Notes: generated by a model not told the origin, from the sequence alone. DNA of 64,000 nucleotides from Anaerolineales bacterium (GCA_003105035.1 PQAL01000003.1:186001-250000); one strand, 5' to 3'; shown: positions 46,965-56,941, counted from the stretch's first letter. Made by a program: numbers and translations.

Positions 46965-47816
46965 ATGTCTAAAATAGCGCTTGTCACCGACAGCACCAGT
47001 TATATTCCCAAGGATCTGGTCGATAAATATCAAATCAATGTCGCCCCGCAGATACTGATCTGGGGCGAAGAGAGCTTCGAAGACGGGGTAAATATCCTGC
47101 CTTCGGAATTTTACACACGCTTGAAAAAGGCCACCGTCATGCCTTCCACCTCACAGGTGACCGTGACGAAATTTCAAGAAATCTTCCAGCGGCTGCTTGA
47201 GCAGGAGTATCAGGTGCTGGCTATCCTGATTGCCGACAAGCTCTCGGGGACGATTAACTCAGCTGTTCAGGCTAAGGCCATGCTCCCGGCTGATGCACCC
47301 ATCGAAATCTGCGATTCCAACACCACGGCTATGGCCATGGGATTTCACGTATTGACGGTCGCCAGGGCGATTGAACAAGGCGCCAGCTTACCAGAATGCG
47401 TACGGTTGGCTCAGGAGGCGACCAAACTCACTGGGGTGTACTTTGCCGTAGACACGCTTGAATTCCTGCACCGCGGGGGGAGGATTGGCACCGGTAGCCG
47501 CTTCCTGGGAACTGCTTTGAATATAAAACCCATTCTGGAAGTACGTAACGGGGCCGTGGAAGCCGTGGAACGTGTGCGAACGCGCCGAAAATCGCTCAGC
47601 CGCATCATCGAGCTGGTGGAGCAGCAAATCGGTGGGCGAACACCCGTCCGTCTGGCTACCTTGCACGCCAATTCCCCGGAGGATGCCCGGATTGTGCTCG
47701 AGGAAGCTAATCAAAAGTTAGGCGCTGTGGAGAGTATCTTTTCCGAGGTCAGCCCGGTGATCGGCACACATGCCGGGCCTGGAACGGTTGGGCTGGCTTT
47801 CATGGCTGGAATGTAA
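46965..47816 (+). CDS. DegV family fatty-acid-binding protein
   Basis: This 283-residue protein shows the DegV pattern: KIALVTDSTSYIPKDL at the start, STSQVTVTKF, and a C-terminal GTHAGPGTVGLAF. Members bind fatty acids, and many (FakB) present them to the FakA kinase for phospholipid synthesis. FakA is not nearby. AAGGAG lies 8 bases before the ATG, and a strong terminator follows. Confidence 0.93.
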   Translation: MSKIALVTDSTSYIPKDLVDKYQINVAPQILIWGEESFEDGVNILPSEFYTRLKKATVMPSTSQVTVTKFQEIFQRLLEQEYQVLAILIADKLSGTINSAVQAKAMLPADAPIEICDSNTTAMAMGFHVLTVARAIEQGASLPECVRLAQEATKLTGVYFAVDTLEFLHRGGRIGTGSRFLGTALNIKPILEVRNGAVEAVERVRTRRKSLSRIIELVEQQIGGRTPVRLATLHANSPEDARIVLEEANQKLGAVESIFSEVSPVIGTHAGPGTVGLAFMAGM

Positions 47817-47835
47817 TCCAACAGGCAGGTCAATC

Positions 47836-47864
47836 GCCGCGGGTATTGCCACCCGCGGCTTTTT
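47836..47864 (+). terminator. Rho-independent terminator after degV
   Basis: A perfect 9-bp GC-rich stem (GCCGCGGGT / ACCCGCGGC) with a 6-base loop is followed directly by TTTTTATTT. It begins 20 bases after the stop. Confidence 0.95.
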
Positions 47865-47965
47865 ATTTATGAAAAACCTTTCTGGGAAGATTTGATGAGC
47901 ACACGGCTTATCCAGCAAAGCTGCTGGTACAATTAACGCATAACCATGCGTGTTGCGGAGGCCAA

Positions 47966-49282
47966 ATGAAAACGTATCCCCACCTTGCCGTACAGCTCCC
48001 GGATGTATACCTGCCGCGCCCGGGGATAGACCTGACAAAATGGGCTGTGATCGCTTGCGACCAATTCACTTCGCAGCCGGAGTATTGGTGTAAGGTTGAA
48101 GAAGTCGTTGGGAGCGCCCCCTCGACTCTCAACATGATCTTCCCGGAGGTGTATCTCGAGCAGCCTGGAGCGGAAGAGCGGATCCGGCACATCCAGCAAA
48201 GCATGACGGATTATCTGGCCGGTGACCTGCTGAGGCCATTTTCGGGCCTGGTGTACGTTGAACGGCAGGTGGGAGGCAAATTACGCCGCGGGCTGGTGCT
48301 CGCCCTTGACCTGGAGCAATATGATTACAACAAGGGCTCGCACTCACTCATCCGCGCCACCGAGGGGACTATCATCGAACGACTGCCGCCGCGCATGCGC
48401 ATCCGGGAAGGTGCCCAGCTCGAGCTGCCGCATATCCTGGTGCTGATTGACGACCCTGACCGCTCAGTGATCGAGCCGGTGGGAAAAGCCAAGGCCCAGC
48501 TGAAAGAGCTGTATGATTTTGAGCTAATGGCTGGCTCCGGCCACCTGAACGGATACCTGGTAAATGAGCCGAAAATCGAAGGTGGGGTAATCGCCGCCCT
48601 GGAGCGCCTGGCCGATCCGGGAGTTTTCCGGAAGAAATATGATCTGGAAGGGAACCAACCCGTACTGCTCTTCGCCATGGGCGATGGCAACCATTCGCTG
48701 GCTACCGCCAAGGCCATCTGGGAGAAGAACAAGGCCAGCGTGGGGATGGACCACCCCTCAAGATTTGCCTTAGTGGAAATCGAGAATGTCCACGATGAGG
48801 GCTTGGAGTTCGCACCGATCCACCGGGTGATTTTCGGGCTGAAGCAAGACCTCCTGGGCGACTTGCAGCGCTGCTATCAACCAGGCTGCTCCTATATCGC
48901 TTGCGATGACCAGGCTGAGATGATGGACAAGGTGAACCAGGCGACGGGTAGACCCCAGACGATTGGGGTAATCTCTCCCCAGGGTTGCGGTGTGTTGGAA
49001 ATCAGCAACCCCGCCTCCAACTTACCCGTAGGCACCCTGCAGATCTTCCTAGATGAATTTATGAAAAAAGGCGGGGCAGAAAAAATTGACTATGTCCACG
49101 GTGAAGAGGTGGTGTGCCAGCTGGGCGCACTGCCAGGGCATACAGCATTCTATCTGCCCGGCATGGATAAAAGTGACCTGTATAAAACCGTGATTCTGGA
49201 CGGTGCCCTGCCCCGTAAGACTTTCTCCATGGGAGAAGCCTATGAGAAGCGTTTCTACATGGAGTGCCGAAAAATTGCTTGA
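47966..49282 (+). CDS. DUF1015 family protein
   Basis: This 438-residue cytoplasmic protein matches the DUF1015 family throughout. The signature GDGNHSLATAKA lies in the middle, and FAPIHRVIFG follows. The family is broadly distributed in anaerobes; its biochemical role is not something I can state with confidence. The start has GGAG seven to eight bases upstream. It lies alone between the degV terminator and a small unknown gene. Confidence 0.88.
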   Translation: MKTYPHLAVQLPDVYLPRPGIDLTKWAVIACDQFTSQPEYWCKVEEVVGSAPSTLNMIFPEVYLEQPGAEERIRHIQQSMTDYLAGDLLRPFSGLVYVERQVGGKLRRGLVLALDLEQYDYNKGSHSLIRATEGTIIERLPPRMRIREGAQLELPHILVLIDDPDRSVIEPVGKAKAQLKELYDFELMAGSGHLNGYLVNEPKIEGGVIAALERLADPGVFRKKYDLEGNQPVLLFAMGDGNHSLATAKAIWEKNKASVGMDHPSRFALVEIENVHDEGLEFAPIHRVIFGLKQDLLGDLQRCYQPGCSYIACDDQAEMMDKVNQATGRPQTIGVISPQGCGVLEISNPASNLPVGTLQIFLDEFMKKGGAEKIDYVHGEEVVCQLGALPGHTAFYLPGMDKSDLYKTVILDGALPRKTFSMGEAYEKRFYMECRKIA

Positions 49283-49380
49283 CTAGGCAAGGGGCAGATG
49301 AAGGACCAGTTATGTCAAGTATCCGACATGCGCATCGAGCCAGGGTAGCCTGAGCAGCAGGTGACGATTTCTACAATAAT

Positions 49381-49779
49381 ATGAACCCTTTTTTTCAGGA
49401 TCCGAACGAAGTCAGGTTCCCGCCAGAGGATGTGCGCCTGCAGGAGCTGCAGGTTTTCCCTGCCGGTCATAGCGGGCGGGTAAAAATCCGCCTCATGCTG
49501 ACGCCCTTCCAGAAAAGGCCATGCGTGGAAGTGACCATTTCAACTATTGACGGTAACCAGGCTGCCCATATCAGCATCCTGGAGACGATGCTTAACGAGC
49601 TGGAATTCACCATGCATTTACGACAGCCTCAGCCGGGAAGTGAGTATTCAGTTGAGGCGGTCGTGTACTATCAGAAACTGCCGGAAGCCACCAGCTCACC
49701 CATCGATATTCCCCTTCCCGAGCCACTGATCGTGGACCGGCAGCGGACAAAATTTTGCCTACCGGAACAGGTACCCTGA
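49381..49779 (+). CDS. Small protein of unknown function
   Basis: I do not recognise this 132-residue protein. It has no signal peptide or membrane segment and no cysteine cluster. The sequence alternates beta-prone stretches (GRVKIRLMLTPF, CVEVTISTI) with one helix (ISILETMLNELEFTMHL), as in a small alpha/beta fold. There is no clear Shine-Dalgarno; TACAAT just upstream is too close to be its promoter. The gene is real by length and lack of overlapping candidates, but support is moderate. Confidence 0.6.
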   Translation: MNPFFQDPNEVRFPPEDVRLQELQVFPAGHSGRVKIRLMLTPFQKRPCVEVTISTIDGNQAAHISILETMLNELEFTMHLRQPQPGSEYSVEAVVYYQKLPEATSSPIDIPLPEPLIVDRQRTKFCLPEQVP

Positions 49780-49931
49780 AAGTACCTGTGATCATCAGCT
49801 GATTGGGACTGTAGCAATCAATATCGAGTGAAGACACACAATTCCACAGTACTTGCGGGCATAAAAGCCATAAAGAGGTTTCCGCCCGTGCATACTTCTT
49901 GCATCGGGTAAAATAAACCTGGATTTCACTT

Positions 49932-51992
49932 ATGACCAGCCAAACAGAAATACCAATCCCATCCCGCTCGCCGCGCTCCAGGCGCCGCGGGGTTGGGTGG
50001 ACGATTCGCATCACCCCAACGGGCATCTTGTTCCTGGTGTTATTCAACCTTTTCGTGCTGATTGGCCTGGTTTATTTGACTACACGGCTATTGCAAGAAC
50101 CCGGCTTTTCATGGCTGGCTAGCCTCGGCTTCGCCTCCGAAACACCCACGGCTGTGCCGACCGGGACCGAACTGCCTGCCACAATTACCCCCACACGACT
50201 GCCTTCAGACACTCCCACACTCGAGCCTTCAGTAACATCCACCCCCGAACCAGCCACTGCCACCCCCCAACCGATCAGCACATTGACCCTTAACCAGGGG
50301 GTAATTGTCCTGGCATTGGATGAGGGCGGAAATACCCACCTGTTCGTCTATCAGCCTCAAGAAAGTGGAGCAGGTCAGCCCCTGCCGCTCACCAGACTCA
50401 CCTCGGGCCCCTGGGATGATATCACCCCCGCCATCAGCCCGGATGGGCAAACGGTGGCGTTCGCCTCCAGCCGCAGCGGGTATTGGGATATTTATCTGCT
50501 CAGCCTGAACAGTGGGAACATCACCCGCCTGACGGATACCCTGGCTTACGACGCAGCCCCGGCATGGTCTCCCGACAACCAATGGGTGGTTTACGAAACG
50601 TATCTCAATGACAACCTGGAGATCGAAATCCAATCCGTAGTGAGATCCCAGGATACTATCCGGCTGACAGAAAATCCAGCGGCAGATTTCAGTCCAGCCT
50701 GGTCACCTGGTGGCAGGCAAATCGCCTTCGTCTCCAGCCAGGGCGGTGAGAATGATATCTGGCTGGCAGACCTGGACCAGGGAGAGGAACAGCGCTTTCT
50801 AAATATCAGCTCAAACCCGAACAGTGCCGATGCGCACCCGGTCTGGTCGCCGGATGGAAAATCAATCGCCTGGGTGGGTGAACAGGATGGCATTCATAGC
50901 CTATTCCTGCAGGATCTCTCACTACCTGGAGATCCCAGCACCTTACCCACAGCCACGAAACCGATAAACCTGGGGAGCGGTGACTGGCCCACCTGGAGTC
51001 CGGATGGCGAAACTATCCTGACCATCCTGGAGGTGCCCAACCGCACCTATCTGACCGCCTACCCCGTTCATTACCGAGGTCTCATCTTTCCGACCCTCGA
51101 GCTACCCGGATCGGTTAACGGTATAAGCTGGGGCAATATTGCACTGAGTTCACCCATTCAGACCGTCTTCCAGCAGTCAGCGGTAATTACCCCCACAGCC
51201 CTGTTCGTCCCCTCCCTGACCCCCCAACCTGGCGATAATGGGGGAAGATACCAGTTGATCGTGCTTAATGATGTGCTGGCCCCCAACCCGTACTTGCAGG
51301 ATGCAGTAGACGAGAGCTTCCAGGCATTACGGCTGCGCATTGGCCGCGATTCGGGTTGGGATATCCTGTCCGGCCTGGAAAATGCCTATGTACCTCTCAC
51401 CACGCCATTGGACCCGGGTATGGGAAACGATTGGCTGTATACCGGACGGGGCTTTGCCTTAAACACTCTGCCAATGAACGCCGGTTGGATTACTGTGATG
51501 CGGGAGGATTTCGGTGCTGAAACGTACTGGCGGGTATATATCAAAGCCCTTTACCAGGACGGCTCTGCCGGTATACCCCTGCACGACCATCCCTGGAACT
51601 TCGAAGCACGTAACAATGGCAGCAGCCTCGCCTATGAACAGGGGGGAGCCAGAATGGACTCGATCCCAAGTGGATATTGGATCGATTTCACCGAGCGGGC
51701 GGTAGCCTATGGATGGCAGCGATTGCCTGCGCTGTCAAACTGGACAGCCTTCGCACCGGCAGCACTGTTCAATGAATTTGCCTTCACAGATGGGCTGGAC
51801 TGGCATTCAGCAATGCTGCAGATTTACCCGCCCGAAGTGATGATCACCCCCTCGCCTGTGATTCCACCTTCCCGCACCCCCACCGCCACCCTGCGCTGGT
51901 ACGTCTCGCCTACCCCAACAGTCACGCCTACTCCACGGCCTACCTTTACCCCCTATCCCGTGCCAACCATCAGTACCACCCCTGGGGGCTGA
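49932..51992 (+). CDS. Membrane-anchored beta-propeller (TolB/PD40-like) protein
   Basis: This 686-residue protein has a basic N-terminus, one membrane helix at about 36-58 (GILFLVLFNLFVLIGLVYL), and a long Thr/Pro linker (about 70-115). A TolB/PD40 propeller then has repeats ending WSPDNQWVVYE, WSPGGRQIAFVSS and WSPDGKSIAWVGE. The residues from about 430 onward form a second domain of unknown type (LGRDSGWDIL, HDHPWNFEARNNG), and the C-terminus is again Pro/Thr-rich. It is probably extracytoplasmic. The M23 peptidase gene starts 25 bases downstream, so cell-wall binding or remodelling is plausible. Confidence 0.8.
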   Translation: MTSQTEIPIPSRSPRSRRRGVGWTIRITPTGILFLVLFNLFVLIGLVYLTTRLLQEPGFSWLASLGFASETPTAVPTGTELPATITPTRLPSDTPTLEPSVTSTPEPATATPQPISTLTLNQGVIVLALDEGGNTHLFVYQPQESGAGQPLPLTRLTSGPWDDITPAISPDGQTVAFASSRSGYWDIYLLSLNSGNITRLTDTLAYDAAPAWSPDNQWVVYETYLNDNLEIEIQSVVRSQDTIRLTENPAADFSPAWSPGGRQIAFVSSQGGENDIWLADLDQGEEQRFLNISSNPNSADAHPVWSPDGKSIAWVGEQDGIHSLFLQDLSLPGDPSTLPTATKPINLGSGDWPTWSPDGETILTILEVPNRTYLTAYPVHYRGLIFPTLELPGSVNGISWGNIALSSPIQTVFQQSAVITPTALFVPSLTPQPGDNGGRYQLIVLNDVLAPNPYLQDAVDESFQALRLRIGRDSGWDILSGLENAYVPLTTPLDPGMGNDWLYTGRGFALNTLPMNAGWITVMREDFGAETYWRVYIKALYQDGSAGIPLHDHPWNFEARNNGSSLAYEQGGARMDSIPSGYWIDFTERAVAYGWQRLPALSNWTAFAPAALFNEFAFTDGLDWHSAMLQIYPPEVMITPSPVIPPSRTPTATLRWYVSPTPTVTPTPRPTFTPYPVPTISTTPGG

Positions 51993-52017
51993 GTGGGAAT
52001 CATGGCTCCGCTCCTGA

Positions 52018-53217
52018 ATGCTCATGCTTAACTCCGCTAAAACCTTCCAAAAGGTCTCGGGGTACCACCCCGCTGGATTAAAGCTATTCATTACGATATT
52101 GTTATTAAGCCTGGCTGCCTGCCAGAATGTCGAGCCAACCACCCTGGTAGAGACGATCGCCCCCACGCTCACCAGCACACCACCCGCCTCTGCGACCCCC
52201 ACGCTACCCGCCACACCAACCCGGGACCCAGCCTTGGATACCGAGTTAGCCATCACACCAACACCTTATACGAGCACCATCGTCATGGATTCGGCGGGCG
52301 CAATAAAGCTGGTGAATCCAACCCCTGAACCCCAGGTAACTTATTCGTGGCGGCCCCCGCTTTACCCCATCCCGTGGGCTCCCAGCCTGTTTGATCACTT
52401 TTACTTTGCCAGCCCAATTGCCGCCAAGGAGCTGAACCCGACCGTATCGGATTATCGCTATGGAGGGGTATTCTTCGAAGATGTCGTCCATACCGGTGTA
52501 GACATCCCCTCGCCAAACGGCACCCCCATCATGGCGGTTGGCCCTGGTAGCGTAGTCTGGGCTGGTTACGGAGTGTTCCAGGGCGGTTATGACCCAAAAG
52601 ACCCGTACGGCCTGGCTGTGACCATTCGCCACGATTTTGGGTACCTGAATCAAGGTCTGTACACCATCTACGGTCATATGCGCGAGATTGATGTGGTTGT
52701 TGGGCAGCATGTGGAAGCCGGTGATCTGCTCGGTCTGGTGGGAGAGACGGGTAGGGTTACTGGACCTCACTTGCACTTCGAGGTACGCGTGGGCGACAAT
52801 AATTTCTTCACCACCCGCAATCCGGAGCTCTGGATAGTACCGCCCATCGGGTGGGGAATCATCGCCGGCCGCATGACCGATACGGTTGGCCAGCTGATCT
52901 ATGACCAGCAGCTAATCATCACCGACCCGCAGGTCGAGCAAAACTGGCTGGCCTGGTCTTATGGTAAAACTGCAGTGAACAGCGACCCATACTACCAGGA
53001 AAACCTGGTAATCGGTGATCTGCCAGCCGGCAATTACCTGCTCAGGACCGCTTTCGGAGGCATGAATTTCAGCATCCCGATTGAGGTCCGCGCGGGCGTG
53101 ATCAATTACTTCACCTTTCGTGGGTACGAAGGTTTTAAAATCGAATCACCGCCTGCCCCCGGTGCCGATTTCACCCCGGCACCCATAGGCGTAGCCATAG
53201 GCGCCGCCATCCCTTGA
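52018..53217 (+). CDS. M23 family metallopeptidase lipoprotein
   Basis: This 399-residue protein has a lipoprotein signal with lipobox LAAC (C35) and a Thr/Pro-rich linker. The M23 domain has zinc ligands H158 and D162 (HTGVD) and H253 (HLH), with catalytic H220 and H251. All key residues are present, so it should cleave peptidoglycan cross-bridges at the cell surface. Residues 275-399 are a C-terminal beta-rich extension. Its last codons hold the recA -35 region. It follows a propeller protein with the same style of linker. Confidence 0.92.
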   Translation: MLMLNSAKTFQKVSGYHPAGLKLFITILLLSLAACQNVEPTTLVETIAPTLTSTPPASATPTLPATPTRDPALDTELAITPTPYTSTIVMDSAGAIKLVNPTPEPQVTYSWRPPLYPIPWAPSLFDHFYFASPIAAKELNPTVSDYRYGGVFFEDVVHTGVDIPSPNGTPIMAVGPGSVVWAGYGVFQGGYDPKDPYGLAVTIRHDFGYLNQGLYTIYGHMREIDVVVGQHVEAGDLLGLVGETGRVTGPHLHFEVRVGDNNFFTTRNPELWIVPPIGWGIIAGRMTDTVGQLIYDQQLIITDPQVEQNWLAWSYGKTAVNSDPYYQENLVIGDLPAGNYLLRTAFGGMNFSIPIEVRAGVINYFTFRGYEGFKIESPPAPGADFTPAPIGVAIGAAIP

Positions 53218-53241
53218 CACCTCGAACATATGTGCTAAACT
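53214..53241 (+). promoter_or_regulatory. recA promoter
   Basis: TTGACA (53214-53219), a 16-base spacer and TAAACT (53236-53241) with upstream TGC form a strong extended promoter. The -35 overlaps the stop codon of the M23 gene. Confidence 0.75.
53223..53236 (+). promoter_or_regulatory. LexA-like operator
   Basis: CGAAC-ATAT-GTGCT sits between -35 and -10 of the recA promoter. It differs from the Gram-positive-type SOS box CGAACN4GTTCG at two positions. Position and gene support it, but the sequence is imperfect. Confidence 0.5.
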
Positions 53242-53273
53242 ATGCACATAAATCGGAACTAAGGAGTTGCTTC

Positions 53274-54356
53274 ATGGTTAAAAAGTCAAGCACACCGCCA
53301 CCTGAAATGGATGAAGCCCGCCAGGCGGCTCTGGATAAAGCCCTGGGAGATATCACCAAGCGTTATGGGGATGGCTCGATCATGCGCCTTGGGGAAGCTC
53401 ACCAGCTAAGGGTGGAAGCCATACCCACCGGTTCCCTTTCCCTGGATATCGCCTTGGGCGTGGGAGGCATCCCGCGCGGCCGCATTACCGAAATCTACGG
53501 TCCGGAATCGTCCGGGAAAACCACCATCTGCCAGCATATTGTGTCAGAAGCACAAAAGCTGGGCGGCACAGCCGCGTATATTGATATGGAGCATGCCTTA
53601 GACCCAACCTATGCAGCCCGGTGCGGGGTGGATGTGGAGAACCTGCTGATCTCACAGCCCGACATGGGAGAGCAAGCGCTGGAAATAACCGAAACCCTGG
53701 TGAGATCAGGGGCCATTGACGTGATCGTTATTGATTCAGTAGCCGCCCTGGTGCCTCGAGCTGAGATCGAAGGTGATATGGGCGATGCCACGATGGGCAT
53801 GCAAGCACGCTTAATGTCGCAGGCACTGCGCAAGCTCTCGGGCGCCATCAAGCAAACCAACACCTCGGTGATCTTCACCAACCAGCTACGGCAAAAAATC
53901 GGCATCATGTTCGGTAACCCCGAAACAACCACCGGTGGCATGGCATTGAAGTTTTACGCCTCGGTGAGGCTGGATGTAAGGCGCATCCAGTCGATCAAGC
54001 TGGGAGCAGAGATCATCGGCAACCGTACCCGGGTGAGGGTGGTTAAGAACAAGGTCGCTCCGCCCTTCCGTACAGCCGAATTTGACATCATGTATAACGA
54101 AGGCATCTCCAAAGCCGGAGACTTGTTGGACCTGGCAGCTGCCATGGAGATCATTACCAAGCGAGGCTCGTTCTTCAACTATGGTGATCTGCGCCTCGGT
54201 CAGGGCCGCGAGAACGCCAAGGATTACCTGCGCGCTCACAAGGAGCTGGCTGCCGAGATAGAATTGGCCGTCAGAGAACGAGCAGCCAGCGGTGAGGCAG
54301 CCTTAGGCTTCGGCGCGGGAGCTGAAGAAGGAATTGAAAACGAGGCCGAGCTGTAA
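53274..54356 (+). CDS. recA: Recombinase RecA
   Basis: This 360-residue protein begins [16 protein letters not shown] at 53274. AAGGAG lies seven bases upstream and the promoter just before it, so the longer in-frame start inside the promoter is rejected. Walker A GPESSGKT is at 76-83, and the L2-loop region [21 protein letters not shown] is intact. It forms filaments on single-stranded DNA, drives strand exchange and triggers LexA self-cleavage. A strong terminator follows, so it is monocistronic. Confidence 0.99.
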   Translation: MVKKSSTPPPEMDEARQAALDKALGDITKRYGDGSIMRLGEAHQLRVEAIPTGSLSLDIALGVGGIPRGRITEIYGPESSGKTTICQHIVSEAQKLGGTAAYIDMEHALDPTYAARCGVDVENLLISQPDMGEQALEITETLVRSGAIDVIVIDSVAALVPRAEIEGDMGDATMGMQARLMSQALRKLSGAIKQTNTSVIFTNQLRQKIGIMFGNPETTTGGMALKFYASVRLDVRRIQSIKLGAEIIGNRTRVRVVKNKVAPPFRTAEFDIMYNEGISKAGDLLDLAAAMEIITKRGSFFNYGDLRLGQGRENAKDYLRAHKELAAEIELAVRERAASGEAALGFGAGAEEGIENEAEL

Positions 54357-54391
54357 GATTTTAGCCCTTGATCACCAACTTAGAAATGCGC

Positions 54392-54435
54392 AGATACGCA
54401 ATACGCCAACGGTATTGCGTATCTATTTATTTTCC
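54392..54435 (+). terminator. recA terminator
   Basis: A perfect 13-bp stem (AGATACGCAATAC / GTATTGCGTATCT) with a 7-base loop is followed by ATTTATTTTCC. It begins 36 bases after the recA stop. Confidence 0.88.
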
Positions 54436-54465
54436 GGTGGTACTCCATTAACTGAGCTATAGGAC
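54436..54465 (-). other. tRNA 5'-half-like fragment
   Basis: The minus strand reads a 7-base start, then TAGCTCAGTTAATGG and GTACCACC. This resembles the 5' acceptor and D arm of a tRNA, including the A-box core TAGCTCAGT. No anticodon or T arm follows, so it is not an intact tRNA. It may be a tRNA remnant or chance. Confidence 0.35.
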
Positions 54466-54639
54466 AAACTTTCTCAAAGGACGTCCTGTTCCGGGCTGTA
54501 AAAGCTCCTCCGCGTTGTGATATCAAAAGATTAATGGATATTTATTCGCCAGTATTTTAAAGGCATTATAATTTCGGTAATTTCACCTCGGAATTGATTT
54601 ACAAATCCCGGAGGGAATGATTTTTTAACGGGAGTGAAT

Positions 54640-55707
54640 ATGCAAAATGCGTTAATGCTCGTTGTGACCCTGCTGCTGGCCCTCAGCCTGCCAGGCGGTG
54701 TAAAAGCCTCGCCTGAGCCTGGCGAACTACCCGTGGTGCATGCTGTCTTGTTTTACTCACCGGGCTGCCCATATTGCAGCGAGGTGATGAACGATACCCT
54801 CCCCCCACTGCAGGAGCAATACCAGTCACAACTGAGCATCCTGCTAGTTGAGCTTGCCACCCTGAAAGATATCGACAACCTGTATTCCCTGGGAGCAACC
54901 TTCGGCCTGACCAAGGAGCAGGTGGCCGTACCATTTCTGCTGATCGACCAGACGCCTTTGATTGGGGCGGACGAAATCAACACCAAGTTGGCTGGTCTGG
55001 TGAAGCAATACTTGGCTACAGGTGGGCTGGATACCCCGGATATACCCTTGTTGAACGAGATGTCAACTAATGGGATCGATTTCACTGCATACGACCCGAC
55101 CCAGCCCACAGCGACACAGGTTCAACCCGTTGCAAATTCGACCGGTATGAGCATGGCCTGGGTGATCATGGTCTTCATGCTGCTTGCCCTGATCATATCG
55201 ATTATTCTGATCTTGCGAGCCTTTCAAGGCAAGCCGGTTCCACCACTAAAAAAATGGCTCGAAATCTCTATCCCGGTGCTGAGCCTGATTGGCTTGGGGG
55301 CAGCAATTTATCTCACCTATGTGGAGATCACCCACACGCGCGCCATGTGTGGGCCAGTGGGTGATTGCAACACCGTGCAAAGCAGCCCGTATGCCAAATT
55401 GTTCGGTCTCATTCCAATCGGCCTCGTGGGGGCTGTAGGGTATATCGCCATCCTGGTTGCCTGGCTGTGGCGGCGCACCCGCCATGACTCCTTCTCTCGT
55501 ATTGCCGGACCAGTCATGTTTGGGATGGCCCTGTTCGGAACACTATTTTCTGTGTACCTTACCTACCTGGAGTTATTTGTCATCCACGCAGTGTGCATCT
55601 GGTGCCTGACCTCCGCGGTCATCATCACGGTTTTAATGCTGCTCAGCTTGCCGCAGATTACCCAATGGCTGGCAATCGCCGACGAGGAGGATCAGTCCGT
55701 TGAGTGA
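54640..55707 (+). CDS. Thioredoxin-like / VKOR fusion
   Basis: The ATG at 54640 has GGAG five bases upstream and is preferred to a GTG at 54634, giving 355 residues. A signal-like helix (residues 1-22) leads to a thioredoxin-like domain with CXXC at C43-C46 (PGCPYC). A VKOR domain of four to five helices follows, with C237, C243 and the active CIWC at C319-C322. The thioredoxin-like partner is N-terminal here. It probably oxidises extracytoplasmic protein thiols and passes electrons to quinone. It overlaps the MFS gene by eight bases. Confidence 0.9.
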   Translation: MQNALMLVVTLLLALSLPGGVKASPEPGELPVVHAVLFYSPGCPYCSEVMNDTLPPLQEQYQSQLSILLVELATLKDIDNLYSLGATFGLTKEQVAVPFLLIDQTPLIGADEINTKLAGLVKQYLATGGLDTPDIPLLNEMSTNGIDFTAYDPTQPTATQVQPVANSTGMSMAWVIMVFMLLALIISIILILRAFQGKPVPPLKKWLEISIPVLSLIGLGAAIYLTYVEITHTRAMCGPVGDCNTVQSSPYAKLFGLIPIGLVGAVGYIAILVAWLWRRTRHDSFSRIAGPVMFGMALFGTLFSVYLTYLELFVIHAVCIWCLTSAVIITVLMLLSLPQITQWLAIADEEDQSVE

Positions 55708-56941
55708 AGTAAGCGTGGTCAGGCAGATCAACGTGCGGGGTACGTTTGCCTCCCTGAAGTATCCCAATTACCGCCTGTGGTTTATCGGGCAGCTGGTTTC
55801 CCTCGTAGGCACCTGGACACAAACCGCAGCGCAAGGTTATCTGATTTACCAACTGACCAAATCACCTGCCTACCTGGGCTACGTGAGCTTTGCCAGCGGT
55901 TTGCCCTCCTGGATTTTCACGCTGTACGCTGGGGCAATCGCCGACCGGGTCAGCCGGCGAACGCTGATGGTGATCACCCAGGCTTCCATGATGATCCTGG
56001 CTTTCATCCTGGCATTTCTAACCTTTACCAACCTGGTGCAGCCGTGGCATATCATCGTTCTTTCATTCTTGTTGGGGATAAGCAACGCCTTTGATGCACC
56101 TGCCCGCCAGGCATTTGTGCTCGAGATGGTCGACCGGGAAGACATGACCAATGCCATTGCCTTGAATTCAACCATGTTCAACCTGGCATTCGTGGTCGGA
56201 CCAGCCCTCGGTGGGTTGATCTATGCCGCGGTTGGACCCGGGTGGTGTTTCGTGATCAATGGCATTTCTTTCATCGCGGTGATTATTGCCCTGCTCCTGA
56301 TGAAGTTGAAGCCTTTCATACCCATTGATACCACGAAGAGCGCCATCAGTGACATGAAAGAAGGCCTGAAGTATGTCGTTAACCACTCGGCCGTAAGGAT
56401 GTTAATTACCAACCTTTTTATTACCACATTATTCGGCCTGGGAATTACTGCATTAATCCCCGCCTGGTCTACCACCGTTTTAAATGGCGATGCCAAAACA
56501 AATGGTTTTCTCCTGGCTGCGCGCGGCTTTGGATCCCTGGTCGCCGCATTGATGATTGCTGCGTTAGGCCGCTTCAGGTGGCGGGGAAAATTATGGCTGG
56601 CGAACAGCCTGCTCTTACCCATCAGCATGATCCTGTTTGCACTATTAACTTGGTTAATTCCCTCTTTGGTTGCCATGGCAGCTATGGGCTTTGCGTTCAT
56701 GGTGATTGTTAACCTTTCGAATGCCATGGTACAAACCCGCATCGCAGACGAAATGCGCGGTCGGGTAATGGGTGTCTACACTTTCTTCTTCTTCGGGGCT
56801 ATTCCGATTGGCTCACTCCTTGCCGGCTGGTCGGCTGAGGTCATTGGAGAGCCAAGGACCGTGATCATCGCTGCCATCATCCTGTTATTATTCGCCCTGT
56901 GGGTATTATGGCGTCAGCCGGCGATGCGGCAAATGGAGTAA
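55700..56941 (+). CDS. MFS transporter (EntS-like)
   Basis: This 413-residue protein has twelve predicted helices, with MFS signatures GAIADRVSRRTLMV between TM2 and TM3. It resembles the EntS/DUF894 exporter group. The start is TTG with GAGGAGG nine bases upstream, overlapping the VKOR stop, so the two are coupled. Substrate is not predictable; linkage to a disulfide-forming protein gives no clear clue. Confidence 0.9.
   Translation: MSEVSVVRQINVRGTFASLKYPNYRLWFIGQLVSLVGTWTQTAAQGYLIYQLTKSPAYLGYVSFASGLPSWIFTLYAGAIADRVSRRTLMVITQASMMILAFILAFLTFTNLVQPWHIIVLSFLLGISNAFDAPARQAFVLEMVDREDMTNAIALNSTMFNLAFVVGPALGGLIYAAVGPGWCFVINGISFIAVIIALLLMKLKPFIPIDTTKSAISDMKEGLKYVVNHSAVRMLITNLFITTLFGLGITALIPAWSTTVLNGDAKTNGFLLAARGFGSLVAALMIAALGRFRWRGKLWLANSLLLPISMILFALLTWLIPSLVAMAAMGFAFMVIVNLSNAMVQTRIADEMRGRVMGVYTFFFFGAIPIGSLLAGWSAEVIGEPRTVIIAAIILLLFALWVLWRQPAMRQME

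Noticed and set aside
53214-53273. N-terminal extension of RecA
   Set aside because: This stretch is the recA promoter and ribosome binding site; the family starts near the ATG at 53274.
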